Of a stretch of 64,000 nt of DNA, positions 42,938-51,847 are shown in pieces; the first letter of the stretch is position 1, and each line of letters starts with the position of its first letter. The DNA comes from Paraburkholderia sp. BCC1885 (GTDB lineage: Bacteria > Pseudomonadota > Gammaproteobacteria > Burkholderiales > Burkholderiaceae): NCBI RefSeq assembly GCF_900996235.1, contig NZ_CAAJGM010000241.1, positions 124,001 to 188,000 of the forward strand. The letters are read 5' to 3'. The translations under genes and the position numbers were made by a program. The notes under the pieces were generated by a model. The model was not told the origin of the DNA. It was given only the letters and a program-made list of their open reading frames with translations, and ran no database searches.

Positions 42938-43867
42938 TCAATCGACGAAGGCTTCGACCGCGTGCCGATGGCCTAACAACAAGGCGTCGGCCACGTGTTC
43001 GAGCGGGCGCAGGTCTACGTCGCTCGCACCGCTGCTGACCAGTTCGAAAAAGCGCTCGTACAGGCCGGGGTATTCGCGTTCCGGGCCTACATTGACGGCC
43101 GCGCCGTCGATATGCAACAGTTTGCCGCCCTGCGAAAGACGCAGAACGCCGCTGCCAGTCGTCACCTCGATCTGCCACAGTTCTTCGGAACCGTGGCGCC
43201 AGTCGAACTCGGCGCGGATCGGCGTATCGCGGTCGTCGGTGAAATTGAGGTTCGCGGCAATCGGCGTCTGCCGGTTGGACGGCACCCACAATTCCGCGGA
43301 CTTCAGGAAGAACGCGCGCGGCAAAATCCGCGTCACGATCGACAGCGCATTGATGCCCGGATCGAAGACGCCCAAGCCGCCGGGCTGCCAGATCCAGTCC
43401 TGATTCGGATGCCATTTACGGACATCTTCTTTCCAGAGCACCTGCACCGACTTGATGTCGCGCTCGGCAAGCCACGCGCGGGCCGTCTCGACCCCGGGCG
43501 CATGGCGCGAATGCCACGTCGCAAACAGGCTGCGGCCGCGCTCGTTAGCCAACTCGGCGAGCAGCTTAACCTCGACGACGCTCGCGCCCGGCGGCTTTTC
43601 CAGCATCACATGCTTGCCGGCGAGAAGTGCGTCGCGCGCCTGCTCAAAGCGTACTTGCGGCGTCGCGCAGAGCGACACCGCGTCCAGGTCTGGTTCGGCC
43701 GCGAGCAGTTCCTGAATGGTCTTATAGTTGCGCACGCCTTCGACCTGCGCATTGCGGCTCGCGCCCGCAATGAGCCTGAAGCCCGCGTTTGCCGCGATAG
43801 CCGGCAAGTGCTGATCGCGCGCAATCTTGCCCACGCCCACGATGCCCAACCTGATTTGCTGCGCCAT
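42938..43867 (-). CDS. Sugar 1-dehydrogenase, Gfo/Idh/MocA family (L-arabinose/D-galactose type)
   Basis: A 309-residue NAD(P)-dependent oxidoreductase. It starts with the Rossmann motif LGIVGVGKIARDQH and has MLEKPPGAS with the family's catalytic Lys of EKP near residue 92, plus GGLGVFDPGINAL in the substrate domain. This pattern matches L-arabinose/D-galactose 1-dehydrogenases, which make the aldonolactone in the non-phosphorylated pathway. A divergent sugar-acid dehydratase gene lies 177 bases away, which supports that pathway. Remnants of a sugar ABC transporter follow directly downstream. Confidence 0.85.
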   Translation of the reverse strand: MAQQIRLGIVGVGKIARDQHLPAIAANAGFRLIAGASRNAQVEGVRNYKTIQELLAAEPDLDAVSLCATPQVRFEQARDALLAGKHVMLEKPPGASVVEVKLLAELANERGRSLFATWHSRHAPGVETARAWLAERDIKSVQVLWKEDVRKWHPNQDWIWQPGGLGVFDPGINALSIVTRILPRAFFLKSAELWVPSNRQTPIAANLNFTDDRDTPIRAEFDWRHGSEELWQIEVTTGSGVLRLSQGGKLLHIDGAAVNVGPEREYPGLYERFFELVSSGASDVDLRPLEHVADALLLGHRHAVEAFVD

Positions 43868-43944
43868 GATTCGGCCTCACTGATTGACGCTGCGTACTGG
43901 CACGCGCCTTCCAGCGCGAGACACAGCCGTCCATTCATTTTCGA

Positions 43945-43957
43945 ATAGTCACACTAT
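43945..43957. promoter_or_regulatory. Operator copy 1 (GntR-like palindrome)
   Basis: ATAGT-CAC-ACTAT is a perfect 5-bp inverted repeat around a 3-base centre and contains the TNGT-N3-ACNA pattern of GntR-family (FadR-type) sites. It overlaps a likely -10 box (TATAGT on the minus strand) of the dehydrogenase promoter. A second copy lies 65 bases away over the other promoter. Confidence 0.6.
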
Positions 43958-43997
43958 ATTGCGAATGATCGGGCACCAATATTCGTGAATACCCTAG

Positions 43998-44025
43998 TGA
44001 ACAGGCTAAATAGTCTTACTATAAT
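43998..44025 (+). promoter_or_regulatory. Promoter of the dehydratase gene
   Basis: A perfect -10 box TATAAT (44020-44025) is preceded by TGAACA (43998-44003) at 16 bases. The weak -35 suits a controlled promoter. Operator copy 2 overlaps the -10 box. The ATG of the dehydratase at 44045 has a strong TAGGAGGG ribosome-binding site. Confidence 0.6.
44010..44022. promoter_or_regulatory. Operator copy 2 (GntR-like palindrome)
   Basis: ATAGT-CTT-ACTAT repeats the arms of the site at 43945 exactly, with a different 3-base centre. It overlaps the -10 box of the dehydratase promoter. Because each copy covers one of the two divergent promoters, one repressor could switch both genes. No GntR gene is present in the window beside them. 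Confidence 0.6.
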
Positions 44026-44044
44026 GTGGGATTAGGAGGGCACC

Positions 44045-45787
44045 ATGCCAGACAACAAACGAGCACTGCGCTCGGCGCAATGGTTCGGCACCGCCGACAA
44101 GAACGGCTTCATGTACCGAAGCTGGATGAAGAATCAGGGCATCCCCGATCACGAGTTCCAGGGCAAACCGATCATCGGAATCTGCAATACATGGTCGGAA
44201 TTGACGCCGTGTAACGCGCACTTTCGCAAGATCGCGGAGCACGTCAAGCGCGGCGTGTTCGAAGCAGGTGGCTTTCCAGTGGAATTTCCAGTGTTCTCGA
44301 ATGGCGAATCGAATCTGCGCCCCACGGCCATGTTTACGCGCAACCTGGCCAGCATGGACGTGGAGGAATCGATTCGCGGCAATCCGATCGACGCCGTGGT
44401 GCTGCTCGCGGGCTGCGACAAGACCACCCCCGCGCTACTGATGGGCGCGGCCAGCTGCGACGTGCCGGCCATCATGGTGAGCGGCGGACCGATGCTCAAC
44501 GGCAAGCATCATGGCCGCGATATCGGCTCGGGCACGGTGGTCTGGCAATTGAGCGAGCAGGTCAAGGCCGGCAAGATCTCGTTGCACGAATTCATGTCCG
44601 CTGAAGCCGGCATGTCGCGCTCGGCAGGCACCTGCAATACGATGGGCACCGCCTCGACGATGGCCTGCATGGCCGAAGCGCTCGGCGTCACGCTGCCGCA
44701 CAACGCGGCCATTCCCGCCGTCGATGCACGCCGCTACGTGCTCGCGCATATGTCGGGCATGCGCATCGTCGACATGGTGCTGGAGGACCTCAAGCTGTCG
44801 AAACTGCTCACGCGTGAAGCATTCGAAAACGCGATCCGCGTGAATGCGGCAATCGGCGGCTCGACCAATGCGGCGATTCATCTGAAGGCGATTGCCGGGC
44901 GCATTGGCGTCCCCCTCGAACTGGACGACTGGACCCACGTCGGCCGTGGCACGCCTACTTTGGTCGATCTGCAGCCGTCGGGCCGCTTCCTGATGGAAGA
45001 GTTCTATTACGCGGGCGGTTTGCCAGCCGTCGTCAGGCGTCTGGGCGAAGCCAGCCTGCTGCCGCATCCGGATGCGCTGACCGCCAACGGCCAGTCGCTG
45101 TGGGACAACAACCGCGAAGCGCCGATCTACAGCGACGAAGTGATCCGTCCGCTCGACAAACCGCTCGTCGCCGATGGCGGCCTGTGCGTGCTGCGCGGCA
45201 ATCTCGCGCCGAACGGCGCGGTGCTCAAACCGTCCGCGGCGACGCCGGCCCTGCTCAGGCATCGCGGTCGGGCCGTGGTATTCGAGAACTTCGACGACTA
45301 CAAGGCGCGCATCGCCGATCCGGATCTGGACGTCACCGCCGACTCCGTGCTCGTCATGAAGAATTGCGGGCCGAAGGGTTATCCCGGCATGGCCGAAGTG
45401 GGCAACATGGGCTTGCCGCCGAAGCTGCTGGCGCAGGGCGTCACCGACATGGTGCGCGTCTCGGATGCGCGCATGAGCGGCACTGCCTACGGTACCGTGG
45501 TGCTGCACGTCTCACCCGAAGCGCGCGCCGGCGGCCCGCTCGCGGTAGTGCGCGAAGGCGACTGGATCGAGATGGATTGCCACGACGGCCGCTTGCACCT
45601 CGATGTCAGCGCGGAAGAGCTGGCTGCCCGCCTCGCCGACTGGGCGGAAGGACAGCAGAAGACAGCGGCCGATTCCAGCGGTTATCGGCAACTTTATGTC
45701 GAACACGTGCTGCAAGCGGACCAAGGCTGCGATTTCGACTTCCTGGTGGGCTGCCGTGGCGCCGAGGTGCCGCGCCACTCGCATTGA
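44045..45787 (+). CDS. Sugar-acid dehydratase, IlvD/Edd family (L-arabinonate dehydratase-like)
   Basis: A 580-residue Fe-S enzyme that removes water from an aldonate to give a 2-keto-3-deoxy acid. The iron-sulfur cysteines are visible in IIGICNTWSEL, LLAGCDKTTPALLMG and SAGTCNTMGTASTMACMAEA, and the C-terminal half has MKNCGPKGYPGMAEVGNMG and RVSDARMSGTAYGTV. The start (SAQWFGTADKNGFMYRSW) matches the L-arabinonate/pentonate dehydratase branch rather than IlvD or Edd. It is divergent from the sugar 1-dehydrogenase and under a shared pair of operators. D-galactonate is the alternative substrate. Confidence 0.87.
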   Translation: MPDNKRALRSAQWFGTADKNGFMYRSWMKNQGIPDHEFQGKPIIGICNTWSELTPCNAHFRKIAEHVKRGVFEAGGFPVEFPVFSNGESNLRPTAMFTRNLASMDVEESIRGNPIDAVVLLAGCDKTTPALLMGAASCDVPAIMVSGGPMLNGKHHGRDIGSGTVVWQLSEQVKAGKISLHEFMSAEAGMSRSAGTCNTMGTASTMACMAEALGVTLPHNAAIPAVDARRYVLAHMSGMRIVDMVLEDLKLSKLLTREAFENAIRVNAAIGGSTNAAIHLKAIAGRIGVPLELDDWTHVGRGTPTLVDLQPSGRFLMEEFYYAGGLPAVVRRLGEASLLPHPDALTANGQSLWDNNREAPIYSDEVIRPLDKPLVADGGLCVLRGNLAPNGAVLKPSAATPALLRHRGRAVVFENFDDYKARIADPDLDVTADSVLVMKNCGPKGYPGMAEVGNMGLPPKLLAQGVTDMVRVSDARMSGTAYGTVVLHVSPEARAGGPLAVVREGDWIEMDCHDGRLHLDVSAEELAARLADWAEGQQKTAADSSGYRQLYVEHVLQADQGCDFDFLVGCRGAEVPRHSH

Positions 45788-45863
45788 ACGAGAGCACGAG
45801 TCGCTTCGACGAGGCGGCTCGCGCGAAGTCATGCTCCAGGCAAAAATCAACGCACGAAGTAAA

Positions 45864-45891
45864 GCGAGGTCCTCTGCAAAGAGCACCTCGC
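45864..45891. terminator. Hairpin between convergent genes
   Basis: GCGAGGT ... ACCTCGC with an inner CTCT/AGAG pairing around GCAA forms an 11-bp stem with one C-C mismatch. It is followed by GTTT on the plus strand and CTTTACTT on the minus strand. It lies between the convergent dehydratase gene and the small His/Asp-rich gene and probably ends both transcripts. Confidence 0.55.
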
Positions 45892-45926
45892 GTTTCACGC
45901 TTAACTGACGTCTATTACTCTGCTTA

Positions 45927-46109
45927 TTACGGACGACGATGGTCGTCGCGATGATCATTGCGGTGGTCATCACGATGATCGTTACGATGATCAGCACGAT
46001 GGTCGTCGCGGTGAGCTGCGTCGTCGCGATGCGGCACTTGAGCTTGAGCAAGCGGCATTGCGCAAATCGAAACACCGGCCAGAACGGCAATAGCAAAGAC
46101 TTTTTTCAT
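45927..46109 (-). CDS. Exported His/Asp-rich repeat peptide
   Basis: A 60-residue precursor; ATG 46109 follows a GAGGG ribosome-binding site. The signal peptide is KKVFAIAVLAGVSICAMPLA with cleavage after AQAQ or nearby. The mature part of about 35 residues is almost entirely made of His, Arg, Asp and Asn in short repeats (HRDDHRNDHRDDHRNDH). The DNA repeats a 12- to 18-base unit in the same place. The composition suggests metal binding or polyanion binding in the periplasm, but no named family is recognised. Confidence 0.75.
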   Translation of the reverse strand: MKKVFAIAVLAGVSICAMPLAQAQVPHRDDAAHRDDHRADHRNDHRDDHRNDHRDDHRRP

Positions 46110-46246
46110 CAAAACCCTCAGTTTTTTAAAGAATTATCTGATCGATTGCCTTTTGGAAGGCATGACCTGCATTGCATCTACGTTTGTTCTATAGGAAGCA
46201 GCGCTGCGGCTACCTGATGGAACTCGGGAGTGACGGCCAAGCAGAC

Positions 46247-46876
46247 TTAGCTTGTCGTCTTCTTTTCTGGCTGCTTGGCGGCCGGCTTGGCCGGCGCAGG
46301 CGCGGCCGCTGCGGGCTTGGCGGGCGCCGCCGCAACCTTTGTGGCGGCCGGGGCCGCCCCAGGATGCGCGGCCGCCATAGCTGCGGTAGGTTGTTTGCCG
46401 TTCTGAGCCGTGGCCCGGGTTGCCGCGCCGCCGTTCTTCACAGCGCCGGCGTGGGTCGGCAGCGTGCCGCCGTTATGCGCGGCCACGCGTTGCAACTGGG
46501 CTCGTCGTGCCTGCAATTGCGCGCGCTGATCGCCACGGCCATATAACACGCGATGCCGATGTCCGTTAGGATCGGTTGCCCAGACATAGGTATTGCCGCC
46601 TGAAACCTCGATATCCTGATCTGATGCAACGGCGATATATTTGTCGTTGGGCGCCGGCTGGTAATTGCTGTCGCTGTTATCCGCGCTGCTATTGCTGTCA
46701 TCGCTGCTGCTGTCGCTATTGCTGTCGCCGTTCGTAGATTGCGGCGTGAGCAGTTTGCCGATCACAACATTGACCTGATTGGTATCGATCACGGCTTGGC
46801 CCTGATCGTTAGTCGCGCAAGCGCTTAATGCCGCGACAACGCCCGCTCCCCACGCGATTCGCACGATGTTTTTCAT
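46247..46876 (-). CDS. Lipoprotein with Ser/Asp-rich linker and Ala/Pro-rich tail
   Basis: A 209-residue exported protein; ATG 46876 gives a lipoprotein signal with lipobox ALSAC at about residues 16-20. A Ser/Asp/Asn repeat (NSDSSSDDSNSSADNSDSN, about 53-71) leads to a folded piece with DIEVSGGNTYVWATDPNGHR, and the last 80 residues are dominated by Ala, Pro and Lys, like a flexible or wall-associating tail. I do not recognise the middle domain. It stands alone between two spacers. Confidence 0.7.
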   Translation of the reverse strand: MKNIVRIAWGAGVVAALSACATNDQGQAVIDTNQVNVVIGKLLTPQSTNGDSNSDSSSDDSNSSADNSDSNYQPAPNDKYIAVASDQDIEVSGGNTYVWATDPNGHRHRVLYGRGDQRAQLQARRAQLQRVAAHNGGTLPTHAGAVKNGGAATRATAQNGKQPTAAMAAAHPGAAPAATKVAAAPAKPAAAAPAPAKPAAKQPEKKTTS

Positions 46877-47746
46877 ATCACCCCGGTTCATTTTTTCTGG
46901 CCAATTGTTTGTTGTATTGAACCGCGCCGCAGGGCTTCAGGTCACGCATTGAAAGCCCACTATCGCACTGGGTCTGGCAGTCCGATTGAGATGTCTGCGG
47001 TGCAGCCGAAACTGACACGGCACTTTTCGACATTAACGGCGCACTGAATGCCGACCTTGCGAGTCCGCTTCAGCAATCCGCTTTAAGTCAAGTGCTCTAT
47101 AACCCCTAGCCGCTTATCGGTATAAAAATAGCAACCTTGGTAACGCGACAAGACGGTTATGTCATAGCTGGAATAGCGACATAATTCCGGTTTACTTTAG
47201 GCCGGACGACATCACAAAAAATTACTATTGATTACCATGCGTATCGGGAATTTTTCAGACCAGATCCCATTAATTGAACAGCAACTGAAATCTCAGTTTG
47301 GCAATCTCGCATGGGTCATTTTGCGCTGGTTATCTTTTACTCCGCCGATGTCTGCTTTAGCAGAAAAAACCTCGAGAACAATATCTCTGTCACAACGCCG
47401 CTTCATTATGCGACTGAGTGAATCAGGCACGGTTAGCGGCGCGGCAATACTCACATCCCGACTACGTCGCATTCCTAAAGTTAGGGTTGCGAAATAATTT
47501 TCGGGCAATCCATCCATGTGACCCCGGCGCGACAGCACTCCGCGATATCGCACAAGACTGTGTTGCGCTTTCCCCGCGAAACAGCGCGCAATCCTGTTTT
47601 ACATTGGATATATAGTGAAGCGCACCCTGCCGCGTGCAGCACGGCCAGGGCATCGAAATTGCTATCTGATTCGTTGTGCTCGCATGCGTCGAACGTCCGC
47701 CGCGTGGCGAGATTGCATCGACCTTTCATGGAGCAAACAGAACGTT
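46877..47746. other. Long low-GC spacer upstream of paoA
   Basis: An 870-base stretch with clearly lower G+C than the rest. Open frames exist on both strands around 47228-47553 but overlap each other, match no family I know and have no clear ribosome-binding site, so I do not call them. A 7-bp inverted repeat TTATGTC-N14-GACATAA (47157-47184) could be an operator. The promoter of paoABC must lie at the right end. Confidence 0.45.
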
Positions 47747-48454
47747 ATGTCCAGGAATCGAGTCCCAGCGGGTTCGGACGAAGAACCCAACACCACGCCT
47801 GACAAGCCCGCACGCCGCCGCTTTCTGCAATCCGCGGCAGCGGCCACCGCTGTCGGCGTAGCGCCCCATGTCCGCGCACAGAGCCAGCCGGACGTCGTCA
47901 CCCCACCCGCTCAGCCGCGCGCGCCCGAACCGCCGCGACCGGTCACCTTGAACATCAACGGCCGCCCTTACACGCTGCAACTGGAGCCGCGCGTGACGCT
48001 GCTCGACGCGTTGCGCGAATACGCCGGCCTGATGGGCACCAAGAAAGGTTGCGATCGCGGACAATGCGGTGCGTGCACCGTGCTAATCGAAGGACGGCGT
48101 GTCAACTCCTGTCTGACGCTTGCCGTGATGCACGAAGGCGAGACCATCACGACCGTCGAAGGCCTCGCGAGCAGTGGCGCGCTAAGTCCCATCCAGCGGG
48201 CGTTCATCGAGCACGACGCGTTCCAGTGCGGCTACTGTACGCCCGGGCAGCTCTGTTCCGCGACAGCGCTGCTCAACGAATTCCAGAGCGGCACTGCCAG
48301 CACCGTCACCGCCGACGTCCGTACCCGACCGCCCCAACTCTCCGACGACGAGATCCGCGAACGCATGAGCGGCAACATCTGCCGCTGCGGCGCGTACGCC
48401 AATATCGTTGCCGCCGTGCGCACCGTGCACGGCGGCGATTCCGGCAACGCCTGA
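47747..48454 (+). CDS. paoA: Periplasmic aldehyde oxidoreductase, 2Fe-2S subunit
   Basis: A 235-residue electron-transfer subunit of a molybdenum hydroxylase. A twin-arginine signal (ARRRFLQSAAAATAVGVA) directs the folded complex to the periplasm. Two [2Fe-2S] clusters follow: KKGCDRGQCGACTVLI plus the later NSCLTL, and FQCGYCTPGQLCSA with GNICRCGAYANIV. The order of genes (small, medium, large subunit, then maturation factor) matches E. coli PaoABCD. It is the first gene of the operon, 12 bases before paoB. Confidence 0.92.
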   Translation: MSRNRVPAGSDEEPNTTPDKPARRRFLQSAAAATAVGVAPHVRAQSQPDVVTPPAQPRAPEPPRPVTLNINGRPYTLQLEPRVTLLDALREYAGLMGTKKGCDRGQCGACTVLIEGRRVNSCLTLAVMHEGETITTVEGLASSGALSPIQRAFIEHDAFQCGYCTPGQLCSATALLNEFQSGTASTVTADVRTRPPQLSDDEIRERMSGNICRCGAYANIVAAVRTVHGGDSGNA

Positions 48455-48466
48455 CGGAGCACCGGC

Positions 48467-49468
48467 ATGGACGCGATTTCCTATGAACGCGCTGCGGACG
48501 TGAGCAGCGCGCTGCGCGCGGCGCAGCAACCCGGCGCGATGTTTATCGGCGGCGGCACCAATCTGCTTGATCTGATGAAAGGCGGCGTGGAGCACCCTGT
48601 GCACCTCGTCGACATCACCCGTCTGCGCGGCCTCGACGGCATCGGCACGCTGCCGGACGGCGGCTTGCGCATCGGTGCGCTGGTGCGCAACAGCGACGCC
48701 GCGAATCACGCGCTGGTGCGCCAGCAATATCCGCTGCTGTCGCAGGCGTTTTTGTCCGGAGCGTCGCCGCAGTTGCGCAATATGGCAACCGTAGGCGGCA
48801 ATCTGATGCAGCGCACCCGTTGCGGCTACTTCTACGACACCGCGTTTACGCAATGCAACAAGCGCCAGCCGGGCAGCGGCTGCGCGTCGATAGAAGGACA
48901 GAACCGCACGCACGCGATTCTCGGCGCCAGCTCGCAATGTGTCGCGGTGAATCCGTCGGACATGAGCGTGGCACTCGCGGCGCTCGACGCCGTGGTGCGC
49001 GTCAGCAGTCTGCGTGGCGAGCGCACGATTCCGATTGCGGATTTTCATCGCCTGCCCGCCGACCGTCCCGAGGTGGATACGACCCTGCAGCCGGGCGAAC
49101 TGATCACGGCTGTCGATCTGCCGCCGCCGCTATTCAGCGATCATTCGCATTATCTGAAAGTGCGTGATCGCGCGAGTTATGCATTCGCGCTGGTCTCGGT
49201 CGCCGCCGGCTTGCAGATGGACGGCAATACCGTAAGGACTGCACATATTGCGCTGGGCGGCGTCGCGCATAAGCCCTGGCGCGCGAGCATCGCCGAGCAG
49301 ATGCTAAGCGGCAAGCCGCTTAGCGATGCGTCGCTGCGCGAAGCCGCGGCGGCCACCATGGGCGAGGCGCAGCCGCTCAGCGGCAATCGCTTCAAGGTGC
49401 TACTCGCGCAACGAGCCATGGTGCGCGCCGTCAATCAGGCCGCCGGCCGCACGGGAGGTCTCGCATGA
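48467..49468 (+). CDS. paoB: Periplasmic aldehyde oxidoreductase, FAD subunit
   Basis: A 333-residue flavoprotein of the xanthine dehydrogenase medium-subunit family. The FAD-binding motifs GAMFIGGGTNLLDLMKGGV and NMATVGGNLMQRTRCGYFYD are present. The cysteine pattern RCGYFYDTAFTQCNKRQPGS with a further Cys in GCASIEG corresponds to the extra [4Fe-4S] cluster known in PaoB. The 3' end overlaps the start of paoC (ATGA). There is no signal peptide; export is with PaoA's Tat signal. Confidence 0.92.
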   Translation: MDAISYERAADVSSALRAAQQPGAMFIGGGTNLLDLMKGGVEHPVHLVDITRLRGLDGIGTLPDGGLRIGALVRNSDAANHALVRQQYPLLSQAFLSGASPQLRNMATVGGNLMQRTRCGYFYDTAFTQCNKRQPGSGCASIEGQNRTHAILGASSQCVAVNPSDMSVALAALDAVVRVSSLRGERTIPIADFHRLPADRPEVDTTLQPGELITAVDLPPPLFSDHSHYLKVRDRASYAFALVSVAAGLQMDGNTVRTAHIALGGVAHKPWRASIAEQMLSGKPLSDASLREAAAATMGEAQPLSGNRFKVLLAQRAMVRAVNQAAGRTGGLA

Positions 49469-51708
49469 CTACCAACCTGAATGCCCCACTGGTCGGTCAA
49501 CCGATGGACCGCACCGACGGCGTGCTGAAAGTCACCGGCGAAGCACGCTACGCGGCGGAATTCCCCGAGGCGCGCATCGCCCACGCAGTGCTGGTGACGA
49601 GCACGATTTCGAGCGGCACGATTGCCTCGATCGACGCCAGCCGCGCGCAAGCGCTGCCGGGCGTGCTGCTGGTGATGACGTATCAGAACGCGCCGCGCCT
49701 GCCCAACAATGGACGTCCGCCGCTCGCGATACCGGCGGGCCGTCGACTCTCGCTGTTGCAGGACAACCAGATTCACTACAGTAACGAGCCCGTCGCCGTG
49801 GTGGTGGCCGACACGCTCGAACGCGCCACCGACGCCGCCCAGAAACTGCGCATCACCTATCAGGCAACCCCCGGTGCGCACGATTTCACCAGCGCCAAGT
49901 CGAGCGCGCATGCGCCGATCAGTCCACAAGGCCGCCAGACCGACACGCAGCGCGGCGATTTCGAAGCGGGTCTCGCGAGCGGCGCAGTGCGTATCGACGC
50001 GGTCTATACGACGCCCGTCGAGCATCACAATCCCATGGAGCCACATTCCACCATGGCGCATTGGGACGGCCCGCAATTGACGCTGCACGATTCCACCCAG
50101 GGCGTGAGCGGCACGCGCACGGCGGTGGCGAAGACGCTCGGCATTTCGCCCGACAATGTGCGGGTAATCTCGCCGTTCATCGGCGGCGGCTTCGGCAGCA
50201 AGGGCTCGTCGTGGTCACATGTGGTGCTCGCCGCGATGGCCTCGCAGCAGGTCGGCCGCCCGGTGCGCCTCGCACTGACCCGTCCGCAGATGTTCGGTTC
50301 GGTCGGCGCGCGTCCGCACACCGAGCAGCATTTCACGCTCGCCGCACGGCACGACGGCACGCTCACCGCGATGCGGCACGACAGTTTCTCGAACACGTCG
50401 ATGATCGAGGACTGGACCGAGACCTGCTGCATGATCACGCGGGTGCTCTATGCGGTGCCGAATCAGGTGACGACCCACCGGCTCGTTCAGTTGAACCTGG
50501 GTACGCCGACCTTCATGCGCGCGCCCGGTGAGACGACCGGTTCGTTCGCGCTCGAATCCGCCATGGATGAACTCGCGTGGGCGCTCAAGATGGATCCCGT
50601 CGCGCTGCGGCTCAAAAACTATGCGGAGGCAGATCCGCAGGAGAACAAACCATTTTCGAGCAAGGCGCTACGCCGGTGCTATGAAATCGGCGCGGAGAAA
50701 TTCGGCTGGTCGCGCCGCACGGCCACACCGCGTTCGATGCGCTCCGGCAGCACCCTGATCGGCCTCGGCATGGCGACAGCCAGTTACCCCGCCAACCGCA
50801 GCCCCGCCGGGGCGATCGCGCGAATTTTGCCCGACGGCACCGCGATGGTCGCTTCAGGCACGCAGGATCTCGGCACCGGCACCTACACGGTGATGACCCA
50901 GGTGTCCGCCGACGCGCTCGGCTTTCCGCCCGAAAAAATCCACTTCGAGCTAGGCGATTCCTCCCTGCCGCAGGCGCCGGGCTCGGGCGGATCGCAGTCG
51001 GCGGCAAGCGTGTCGCCCGCCGTCCGCGATGCCTGCATGCAGGTGCGCAGCCGCCTGATCTCGCTCGCGGTGGCCGACAACGCCTCGCCGGTACACGGCA
51101 TGGATCTGTCCGACCTCAGCGTGGAGAACGGCTGGGTGGTGAGCCGCTCGAATCCGTCGCTGCGCGACCCGGCGGCCGCGATTCTGGCGCGCGCCGGCGG
51201 CCAGCCCATCGAGGCGGTGGTGAGCCTCAAGCCGGGCCAGGAGCGCAGCGAATATTCGATGCACTCGTTCGGCGCGGTATTTACCGAGGTCCACGTGGAT
51301 GCCGACCTGGGCACGATCCGCGTGCCGCGTATCGTCGGCGTGTACGACGTTGGCCGGGTGCTCAACGAAAAGACCGCGCGCAGCCAGATGATGGGCGGCA
51401 TGGTGTGGGGCGTGGGCGCCGCCTTCGAAGAAGACACCTTGCTGGACGAGCGCTATGGCCGCTTCGTCAACATGAATCTGGCCGAGTATCACGTGCCGGT
51501 GAATGCCGATATCGGCACGCTCGACATCAGCTTTATCAACGAGCCCGATCCGCACATCAACTCGCTCGGCGTGCGCGGCATCGGCGAGATCGGCTTGACC
51601 GGGGTGGTCGGCGCGCTGGCCAACGCGGTCTATCACGCAACCGGCGTGCGGGTGCGCGATCTGCCGATCACGCTCGACAAGGTGCTGATGCCGACCACGC
51701 GGGTCTGA
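49465..51708 (+). CDS. paoC: Periplasmic aldehyde oxidoreductase, molybdenum cofactor subunit
   Basis: A 747-residue catalytic subunit of the xanthine oxidase family that oxidises aldehydes to acids. It shows the N-terminal hammerhead domain (DRTDGVLKVTGEARYAAEF), the cofactor-binding FIGGGFGSKGSSW and the C-terminal RGIGEIGLTGVVGALANAV carrying the catalytic glutamate. There is no signal peptide. With PaoA and PaoB it should form a periplasmic enzyme that detoxifies aromatic aldehydes. A MocA-like nucleotidyltransferase follows after 139 bases. Confidence 0.93.
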   Translation: MTTNLNAPLVGQPMDRTDGVLKVTGEARYAAEFPEARIAHAVLVTSTISSGTIASIDASRAQALPGVLLVMTYQNAPRLPNNGRPPLAIPAGRRLSLLQDNQIHYSNEPVAVVVADTLERATDAAQKLRITYQATPGAHDFTSAKSSAHAPISPQGRQTDTQRGDFEAGLASGAVRIDAVYTTPVEHHNPMEPHSTMAHWDGPQLTLHDSTQGVSGTRTAVAKTLGISPDNVRVISPFIGGGFGSKGSSWSHVVLAAMASQQVGRPVRLALTRPQMFGSVGARPHTEQHFTLAARHDGTLTAMRHDSFSNTSMIEDWTETCCMITRVLYAVPNQVTTHRLVQLNLGTPTFMRAPGETTGSFALESAMDELAWALKMDPVALRLKNYAEADPQENKPFSSKALRRCYEIGAEKFGWSRRTATPRSMRSGSTLIGLGMATASYPANRSPAGAIARILPDGTAMVASGTQDLGTGTYTVMTQVSADALGFPPEKIHFELGDSSLPQAPGSGGSQSAASVSPAVRDACMQVRSRLISLAVADNASPVHGMDLSDLSVENGWVVSRSNPSLRDPAAAILARAGGQPIEAVVSLKPGQERSEYSMHSFGAVFTEVHVDADLGTIRVPRIVGVYDVGRVLNEKTARSQMMGGMVWGVGAAFEEDTLLDERYGRFVNMNLAEYHVPVNADIGTLDISFINEPDPHINSLGVRGIGEIGLTGVVGALANAVYHATGVRVRDLPITLDKVLMPTTRV

Positions 51709-51847
51709 CGCGGCCGGACGACGGACAGAAGGGCAGGACAGAATGGCGTCGGGTGACGCAAACGGCGCGGGCGCACCGAGATTGGTGCTTGCCTGAGCGC
51801 CGGTTGCGCCGCACAATCGACGTCATTTCCTTTCCAGGTGCCGCCCC

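Noticed and set aside
47228..47553. Overlapping open frames on both strands upstream of paoA.
   Set aside because: They overlap each other, have no clear ribosome-binding site and match no family I recognise; kept only as a low-GC region.
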